DNA of 64,000 nucleotides from Rhodobacter sp. 24-YEA-8 (GTDB taxonomy: Bacteria > Pseudomonadota > Alphaproteobacteria > Rhodobacterales > Rhodobacteraceae), in the NCBI RefSeq assembly GCF_900105075.1, contig NZ_FNSK01000001.1:1377001-1441000 (forward strand), in the 5' to 3' direction. The position numbers were made by a program, and so were the translations under genes. Below, one piece after another: positions 58,900 to 64,000 of the stretch. The notes beneath the pieces were generated by a model. That model ran no database searches, was not told the origin of the DNA, and saw only the letters and a list, made by a program, of their open reading frames with translations. Numbering within the stretch: the stretch's first letter is position 1; each line of letters opens with the position of its first letter.

Positions 58900-60567
58900 T
58901 CAGATGGCCTGGCCTTCAGCCGCATAGGTCACCCGACCGCCGCAGATGGTCAGCGCGACCTGGACGCTGCCGATATGATCGGGTGCAACCTGTTCCAGAT
59001 CTTCCTGCAACAGCACGAGATCCGCCGCGAGACCGGGTTTCAGTCGACCGGTGATATGGTCGGTATGCGCCGCCCAGGCGCCACCTGCCGTATAGGCGTA
59101 AAGGCTTTCTTCAAGGCTCAGGCGCTCATCGGTGCAGGCATCGCTGTATGGCAGCCGCGTCACCGCCGCCTGGACCGAACGCAAGACCGCCACATCGGTC
59201 ACCGCCCAGTCCGAGGCATAGGCAACGGGCGCGCCGTGATCGGCCAGCGTTTTGTGCAGATAAGCATCCGGCCAGCGCGCGGCGCCGATATTGGTCAGCG
59301 TCGGCTCCATCCCGAAATCCATCGCGCCCGGTGGATGCGAGGGTTGCAGGCTCGCGACAATTCCAAGCGCACCGACACGCGGCACATCGGCACGGTCGAT
59401 CAGTTCGATATGTTCGATCCGGTGACGCGAGTCGCGTTTGCCATTCTGGATCTGCGCGGTCTCATAGCCATCAATCGTGGTCCTGACCGCCCCGTCACCG
59501 ATGGCATGAACCGCGATCTGCAGGCCACGGCGGTCAATCTCGGCCGCGAGCGGGTTGAACTGATCCGGCGGGAAAAGCGCGACCGACTTATGACCGGGCT
59601 TTGTCGGATAATCGTTCAGCATAAAGGCGGTATAGCTGTCGAGCACACCATCCATGAACATTTTCACAAAGCCCGAGGATAGCCATTCATCATTGAAGCT
59701 CTCGGTCATCTCGACGGCGCGGTCGAGTTCGGAATGGTCCATATTGGGTTTGTAATGGAAGGGCACCTTGACCCGTGCCAGCAACCGGCCTTCCTCCTGC
59801 AATTCGCGCAGGCATTCCAGCGTGTAGCGGTTGCCATCCATCATCACCATCGAGGTGATGCCATATTGTGCGCAATGGATCTGGCCACGCTCGAACATAT
59901 CCTTGTCCAGATCGCGCTCGGCCTGGCTTGGATTGACCGGCTCGCCCCCGGTCGCGATGCCCAGATTCAACCGCCCGCGCCCGGCCAGATCAACCACCCG
60001 GCCGAAAGCTTCGAATTCCAGAAGCTCGCCGGTGGCGAGCCCGTCCGCCCCCATCACCACCTCATGGCCGGGCGAACATTCCAGCCCGTTCAGCGTGCCG
60101 GAAAGTTCCAGCGCAAGCGTATTGGCCCAGATCGTGTGGTGGTCATGCGAGGTCATCGCGATCGGGCGATCCGCGATGATACTGTCGAGGATATGGCGAT
60201 TGGCGCCACCTTCGATAAGGCCATAATCGGCGCCCTGCGCCATCAGGAAGGGCAGATCCGGATTGGCCGCCGCATAGGCCAGAAAGGCCTCGCGCAGCTG
60301 ATCTATGCCATGAACATGCGTCAGTTGCAGATCGCTCAGCTCGGAGCCGCCAAGCCCCAGATGCAGATGGCTTTCAACAAAGCCCGGCAGGAGCATCCGT
60401 CCGCCCGCATCCACCACTTTCGTGGCCGCCCCCTTCAGCGCGGTGATATCGGCATTGGAGCCCACGGCGAGGATACGCCCCGCGGCAATCGCCACGGCCT
60501 CGGCCCGGGGCATGTCGGGATCCATGGTCAGGGCCTTGGCATTGATGAAAATCAGGTCGGCGGGCAT
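58900..60567 (-). CDS. YtcJ-like metal-dependent amidohydrolase
   Basis: A 555-residue amidohydrolase-3 family (PF07969) enzyme. The metal-binding HxH is in LPGFVESHLHLGLGGSELSD near residue 66. SHDHHTIWANTLAL lies near 140, QIAVHAIGDGAVRTTIDGYE near 353, RIEHIELIDRADVPR near 385 and YASDWAVTDVAVLRSVQAAV near 450. Members hydrolyse amide or formamide bonds, but most substrates are unknown. It lies after the polyamine-type importer on the same strand, with a hairpin between, so it may act on an imported amide. Confidence 0.9.
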   Translation of the reverse strand: MPADLIFINAKALTMDPDMPRAEAVAIAAGRILAVGSNADITALKGAATKVVDAGGRMLLPGFVESHLHLGLGGSELSDLQLTHVHGIDQLREAFLAYAAANPDLPFLMAQGADYGLIEGGANRHILDSIIADRPIAMTSHDHHTIWANTLALELSGTLNGLECSPGHEVVMGADGLATGELLEFEAFGRVVDLAGRGRLNLGIATGGEPVNPSQAERDLDKDMFERGQIHCAQYGITSMVMMDGNRYTLECLRELQEEGRLLARVKVPFHYKPNMDHSELDRAVEMTESFNDEWLSSGFVKMFMDGVLDSYTAFMLNDYPTKPGHKSVALFPPDQFNPLAAEIDRRGLQIAVHAIGDGAVRTTIDGYETAQIQNGKRDSRHRIEHIELIDRADVPRVGALGIVASLQPSHPPGAMDFGMEPTLTNIGAARWPDAYLHKTLADHGAPVAYASDWAVTDVAVLRSVQAAVTRLPYSDACTDERLSLEESLYAYTAGGAWAAHTDHITGRLKPGLAADLVLLQEDLEQVAPDHIGSVQVALTICGGRVTYAAEGQAI

Positions 60568-60591
60568 ATTTCAGGCTCCATTCGGCAGAAA

Positions 60592-60612
60592 GGCGGCCCG
60601 AAGCGGGCCGCC
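60592..60612 (-). terminator. Hairpin between the Pot-type operon and the amidohydrolase gene
   Basis: A perfect 9-bp stem GGCGGCCCG / CGGGCCGCC with a 3-base loop. On the minus strand it is followed by TTTCT. It may terminate or attenuate transcription after the binding-protein gene. Confidence 0.65.
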
Positions 60613-60639
60613 CTGGATTTCAGAAAGCGGGGATGCCGC

Positions 60640-61668
60640 TTATTTCATCAGCTCGGTCCAGATCGCAGTCATATATTCCTGCGCCTTGGGCGGGCAGCGT
60701 TGCAGGAAATGGCCGGCGGCTTTCGAGGCCTCCGGGATCTCGATCTCCGGGGCGCCCTTCATTTCTTCGGGCATGAACGGCTCAGAGCCGGTGATGCCAT
60801 TGGCATATTTGGCATGAGTCGAGATCAGCGCCGCGTTTTCCGGCTCCATGATGAAATTCAGGAACTTATATGCACCTTCGGGATTTTTGGCATCCGAGAG
60901 GATCCCCACCGAATCCATGAACAGCGGATAGCCTTCTTTCGGATAGCCGAAATGCACATCGGGGTTGTTGATGCGCGAGCGCAGGGCCGCCCCGTTCCAG
61001 TAGACGGTCGCCGCCCAGTCATTGCTCGACATCTTTTCGGTGGCGCCATAATCCATCGAAATCCAGTCGGGCTTGGCTGCGATCAGGGCATCACGGGCCT
61101 TTTTCAGCACTTCGGTGTCTTCGGTGCAGGGCTCGCCGCCGACATACCACACCGCCATATAGACGATATCGTTCATCTCGGGCGTCACATTGATTTTGCC
61201 CTTCAGCTCATCAGGCACGTCCAGCCAGATCGCCGAGGTGTTGATGTCGCCGCTATAGACCGATTTGTTGACCATGATCCCGGTCGATCCCCACTGCCAC
61301 GGAATGGTATGGGCGCGGCCCGGATCCCAGGACACATCGCGCCATTCTGGTGCGATATTGCCGATATTGGGCAGTTTGGAATGGTCAAGCTCCGCCACCA
61401 GCCCCTCTTCGACGAAAATCGGCACGTAATTGGCCGAAGGCACCACCATGTCGAAGCCATGGCCGCCGGCGCGGATTTTTGCCAGGGCGGTGTCGTTTGA
61501 ATCGTAATCGGTGACGATAACCTTGATGCCGGTCTCGGCCTCGAACTTCCGCAGAAGTTCAGCGCTGGTATAATCGCCCCAGTTGTAAAGCTGCAGCACT
61601 TTGTCATCGGCGCTGGCCATGGCGGCGGTGGCGCAGAGAATGGCCACCGTGCTGAGGAATTTCTTCAT
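60640..61668 (-). CDS. Polyamine-type ABC transporter substrate-binding protein
   Basis: A 342-residue PotD/PotF-like binding protein. A signal peptide is cleaved after ASA near residue 20 (Sec type). The mature start KVLQLYNWGDYTSAELLRKF is typical of spermidine/putrescine binders. FDMVVPSANYVPIFVEEGLV near residue 75 and IPWQWGSTGIMVNKSVYSGD near 123 are also family marks. The ligand could be a polyamine or a related cationic solute. It follows the two permease genes. Confidence 0.93.
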   Translation of the reverse strand: MKKFLSTVAILCATAAMASADDKVLQLYNWGDYTSAELLRKFEAETGIKVIVTDYDSNDTALAKIRAGGHGFDMVVPSANYVPIFVEEGLVAELDHSKLPNIGNIAPEWRDVSWDPGRAHTIPWQWGSTGIMVNKSVYSGDINTSAIWLDVPDELKGKINVTPEMNDIVYMAVWYVGGEPCTEDTEVLKKARDALIAAKPDWISMDYGATEKMSSNDWAATVYWNGAALRSRINNPDVHFGYPKEGYPLFMDSVGILSDAKNPEGAYKFLNFIMEPENAALISTHAKYANGITGSEPFMPEEMKGAPEIEIPEASKAAGHFLQRCPPKAQEYMTAIWTELMK

Positions 61669-61708
61669 ATCCGTCTCCCTGTGAAACTTTGGACAAGAAC
61701 CATTCGGT

Positions 61709-62512
61709 TCAGTTTTTCTTGCGGTTGATAAGTGAGAACCCGACCAGCAGCAGCACTGTCAGTACCAGAAGACCGGTCGAGATCGCATTGACCTCGGGCG
61801 TCAGCGTCCGGCGCAGCTGGCCGAGCATATAGGTCGGCAGCGTATCCTGGCCTGCGGATTTCACAAACTCGGTAATCACCACATCATCGAGGCTGATGAC
61901 GAAGGCGAGCATCGCGCCGGCGGCGATCCCGGGGGCCAGGAGAGGCAGCGTGACAAATCGAAAGGTCTGCCAGGGATTGGCGTAAAGATCCGCCGCCGCC
62001 GATTCCAGCGAGAGATCCATCCCCTCCAGCCTTGCCCGGATCGGCAGATAAGCAAAGGGCACACAAAAAGCCGAATGCGCGAGGATCAGATACCAGAGGC
62101 CCTGATAGCCGGTCCAGGCCTTGATCACCCCGAAGACGATCAAAAGCGCCACCGCGGTCACAATCTCGGGCACCATCAGTGGCTGGTTGATAAAGGCATA
62201 GATCGCCGTCTGGCCACGAAACGCGCGGCGCCTGGTGGTTGCAAGAGCCGCCATGGTCGCCACCACGGTCGCGATGAAACTGGCCGAAACCGCAATCTGC
62301 AGCGAACGCAGCGCGGCGGCCTGCACGACATCATTCTCCCAGGCCTCGATATACCAGCGCCAGGAAAAGCCCTGCCAGACCGAAAGCGTGGTGCCGGCAT
62401 TGAAGGAAAAGAACACCAGCGTGCAGATCGGCAGATAGAGCGCGATAAAGACCAGGATCGCGACAGTGGCGAAACCGGGCAGGCGCGAGACTTCAAAGCT
62501 TTTCTCAGCCAT
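61709..62512 (-). CDS. Polyamine-type ABC transporter permease (PotI/PotC class)
   Basis: A 267-residue permease with six helices. GFATVAILVFIALYLPICTLVFFSF, written in part, forms the first. The conserved coupling loop lies around MDLSLESAAADLYANPWQTF and the end motif is ISLDDVVITEFVKSAGQDTL, which is diagnostic of PotC/PotI. The ATG at 62512 overlaps the upstream permease stop by 8 bases; an 11-codon extension is open but unsupported. Confidence 0.93.
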   Translation of the reverse strand: MAEKSFEVSRLPGFATVAILVFIALYLPICTLVFFSFNAGTTLSVWQGFSWRWYIEAWENDVVQAAALRSLQIAVSASFIATVVATMAALATTRRRAFRGQTAIYAFINQPLMVPEIVTAVALLIVFGVIKAWTGYQGLWYLILAHSAFCVPFAYLPIRARLEGMDLSLESAAADLYANPWQTFRFVTLPLLAPGIAAGAMLAFVISLDDVVITEFVKSAGQDTLPTYMLGQLRRTLTPEVNAISTGLLVLTVLLLVGFSLINRKKN

Positions 62513-63437
62513 GGCTCTTGCCCCCTTTGGTCGCGGCGCGGACATAGAAGATCATCGCCAGCATCACGATCAGCAAAAGCGTTATGGAAAGTGCGGCCCC
62601 CAGCGGCCAGTTGCGGCCCTGACCGAATTGCAGTTCGATGAAATTGCCGATCATCATATTCTTGCCGCCGCCCAGCACGCGCGGCGTGACATAGGCGCCA
62701 AGCGAGGGGATGAAGACAAGGATCGAGCCTGCGATGATACCGGGCTTCACTATCGGCAGCACGACATGGCGCAAGACCTGAAGGCGCGAGGCGTAAAGGT
62801 CATAGCCCGCTTCCAAAAGCCGCATATCGAAGCGGTCGATGGCCGCAAACAGCGGCAGCACCATCAGCGGCAGATAGACATAGGCCATGCCGATCAGCAC
62901 GGCGGTATCGGTGTTCATGATGCGGATCGGTTCGGAAATCAGCCCGATCCCCAGCAGGATCTTGTTCAGAAGCCCCTCATTTCGGATGATTTCGGTGATC
63001 GCAAAGGTGCGGATCAGCAGATTGGTCCAGAAGGGAATGGTGATCAGGAACAGCCAGAGCGCGCGCTCTTTCAGCGGGCGCGTGGCGATGAACCAGGCGG
63101 TGGGAAAGCCAAGCGCGAAGGTGATCAGCGTGGTCAGGATCGAGATCTTCACCGAACGCCAGAAGATCGTCAGATGCGCATCGGCGAGCACCAGATTGCC
63201 ATCATCAAAGATGTCGCGGGTGTAAAGAACCCCAACCCAGGCCTCGGTCGAGAAGTCCCACACCACGCCGCCGGTCGGGCCAGCCGTGAGGAAGGAATAG
63301 ATCAGCACGATCAGCAGGGGCCCTGCCGCCGCGCAGAACAAAAGGATCAGCGCCGGGGCCGAAAGCGCCCAGGCATTGCGGGTCGAGCTTGCGGCCTGAA
63401 GGCGCTCGGCCTCGCTCGCGCCATGTGTCCGGGCCAT
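62505..63437 (-). CDS. Polyamine-type ABC transporter permease (PotH/PotB class)
   Basis: A 310-residue permease with six helices after a polar N-terminus of about 25 residues. Motifs are NLLIRTFAITEIIRNEGLLN near residue 138, VLIGMAYVYLPLMVLPLFAA near 180, MRLLEAGYDLYASRLQVLRH near 205 and GSILVFIPSLGAYVTPRVLG near 235, all typical of PotB/PotH. It starts 3 bases after the ATPase stop and overlaps the second permease. Confidence 0.93.
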   Translation of the reverse strand: MARTHGASEAERLQAASSTRNAWALSAPALILLFCAAAGPLLIVLIYSFLTAGPTGGVVWDFSTEAWVGVLYTRDIFDDGNLVLADAHLTIFWRSVKISILTTLITFALGFPTAWFIATRPLKERALWLFLITIPFWTNLLIRTFAITEIIRNEGLLNKILLGIGLISEPIRIMNTDTAVLIGMAYVYLPLMVLPLFAAIDRFDMRLLEAGYDLYASRLQVLRHVVLPIVKPGIIAGSILVFIPSLGAYVTPRVLGGGKNMMIGNFIELQFGQGRNWPLGAALSITLLLIVMLAMIFYVRAATKGGKSHG

Positions 63438-63440
63438 CGC

Positions 63441-64000
63441 TCAGTCCTCCAGCATGAGGACAGAGCCCGGCGCGAACCGGATCCCCACCTTCGCCCCCTG
63501 CCCGATCAGCGCCTCGCCGGTGACGCCCGATTGCACGCAGGCCTCGATCCCGGTCCCGTCGGGCAGCACGATCTGGTAATTCATATCGGTGCCAAAATAG
63601 ACCGAGCCCCGGACCTCGGCCGGGATCGTGCCCTGCGCATCCGGCGGCGTGATCTCGACATGTTCGGGCCTTACCGCCAGCGTGATCTGCCCGCCCTTGC
63701 CGCCGGTATCGACCGCAATCACCTCACCCGACGCGAGCTTCGCCCCGCCCGGCACACCGGTTGCGGTCAGGAAATTCGTCTCGCCGATGAAGGAGGCGAC
63801 AAAACGGTTGCGCGGTTTCGTGTAGATCTCGCGCGGGGCGCCAAGCTGCTGGATCCTGCCCGCCGACATGACCGCGATGCGGTCCGACATGGTCAGCGCC
63901 TCTTCCTGGTCATGGGTGACGAAGACAAAGGTGATGCCGGTCTCGGTCTGGAGCCGTTTCAGCTCGACCTGCATCTCCTTGCGCAGCTTAAGATCAAGCG
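63441..64000 (-). CDS. Polyamine-type ABC transporter ATP-binding protein, C-terminal part
   Basis: The gene runs off the right edge; about 186 residues remain. The visible portion begins [20 protein letters not shown], just after the Walker B region. It contains the switch histidine in [20 protein letters not shown], the [20 protein letters not shown] segment and FIGETNFL, then the TOBE domain with VRPEHVEI. This matches PotA/PotG. It is the first visible gene of the Pot-type operon (ATPase, two permeases, binding protein). Confidence 0.93.
   Translation of the reverse strand, partial: LDLKLRKEMQVELKRLQTETGITFVFVTHDQEEALTMSDRIAVMSAGRIQQLGAPREIYTKPRNRFVASFIGETNFLTATGVPGGAKLASGEVIAVDTGGKGGQITLAVRPEHVEITPPDAQGTIPAEVRGSVYFGTDMNYQIVLPDGTGIEACVQSGVTGEALIGQGAKVGIRFAPGSVLMLED

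Overview
The window is high-GC alphaproteobacterial chromosome, most likely from the family Rhodobacteraceae (Rhodobacter/Paracoccus/Gemmobacter relatives). The indicators are a ctrA-sciP pair, a usg gene, an 'antifreeze'-type small protein, a DUF1127 protein, GluQ, LpxI in place of LpxH, and the syntenic run pyrH-frr-uppS-cdsA-dxr-rseP-bamA-ompH-fabZ-lpxA-lpxI-lpxB. The genus cannot be fixed from sequence reading alone. No rRNA, tRNA, CRISPR array or prophage module was seen. Both ends cut genes: an IscA-type gene on the left and a PotG-type ATPase on the right.

Layout. 1-3 kb holds core genes: an IscA-like fragment, a housekeeping dGTPase, dsbB and a zinc metallopeptidase. 3-9.6 kb is accessory in character: a DUF1127 protein, a second and different dGTPase related to the anti-phage type, a LysR regulator divergent from a monooxygenase-like protein and an MFS exporter, an SDR enzyme, and a decayed IS5-family transposase end. 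9.6-20.3 kb is one minus-strand gene train: LysR regulator, Tat-exported peptide-type binding protein, two permeases, a double ATPase, a [2Fe-2S] ferredoxin, its FAD reductase, two ACMSD-type amidohydrolases and a Rieske protein. It reads as an uptake-plus-degradation operon whose terminal oxygenase is missing, and IS5-family remnants lie on both sides of it.

21-36 kb returns to core functions: a lysine-2,3-aminomutase-like radical SAM protein, usg, gyrA, trmFO, gluQ, hisI, a NifU-like scaffold, recG-ligA, ctrA and sciP (cell-cycle regulator and its small inhibitor), and mnmA. 36.5-49.7 kb is the envelope and translation cluster, all on the minus strand. It covers lipid A synthesis (lpxA, lpxI, lpxB), fatty acid dehydration (fabZ), outer-membrane assembly (bamA, Skp/OmpH), intramembrane proteolysis (rseP), isoprenoid and undecaprenyl synthesis (dxr, uppS), phospholipid synthesis (cdsA), ribosome recycling (frr) and UMP kinase (pyrH). 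miaA follows on the plus strand.

51-64 kb is import and catabolism: an AraC regulator with a second complete peptide-type ABC system on the plus strand, then on the minus strand a polyamine-type (Pot) ABC operon followed by a YtcJ-like amidohydrolase. The most distinctive items are the IS-flanked redox/amidohydrolase operon, the second dGTPase, a recurring intergenic palindromic element around a 'GGGATATTTA...GACAGATGAAA' core, and two small membrane ORFs (54 and 40 codons) with good ribosome-binding sites.
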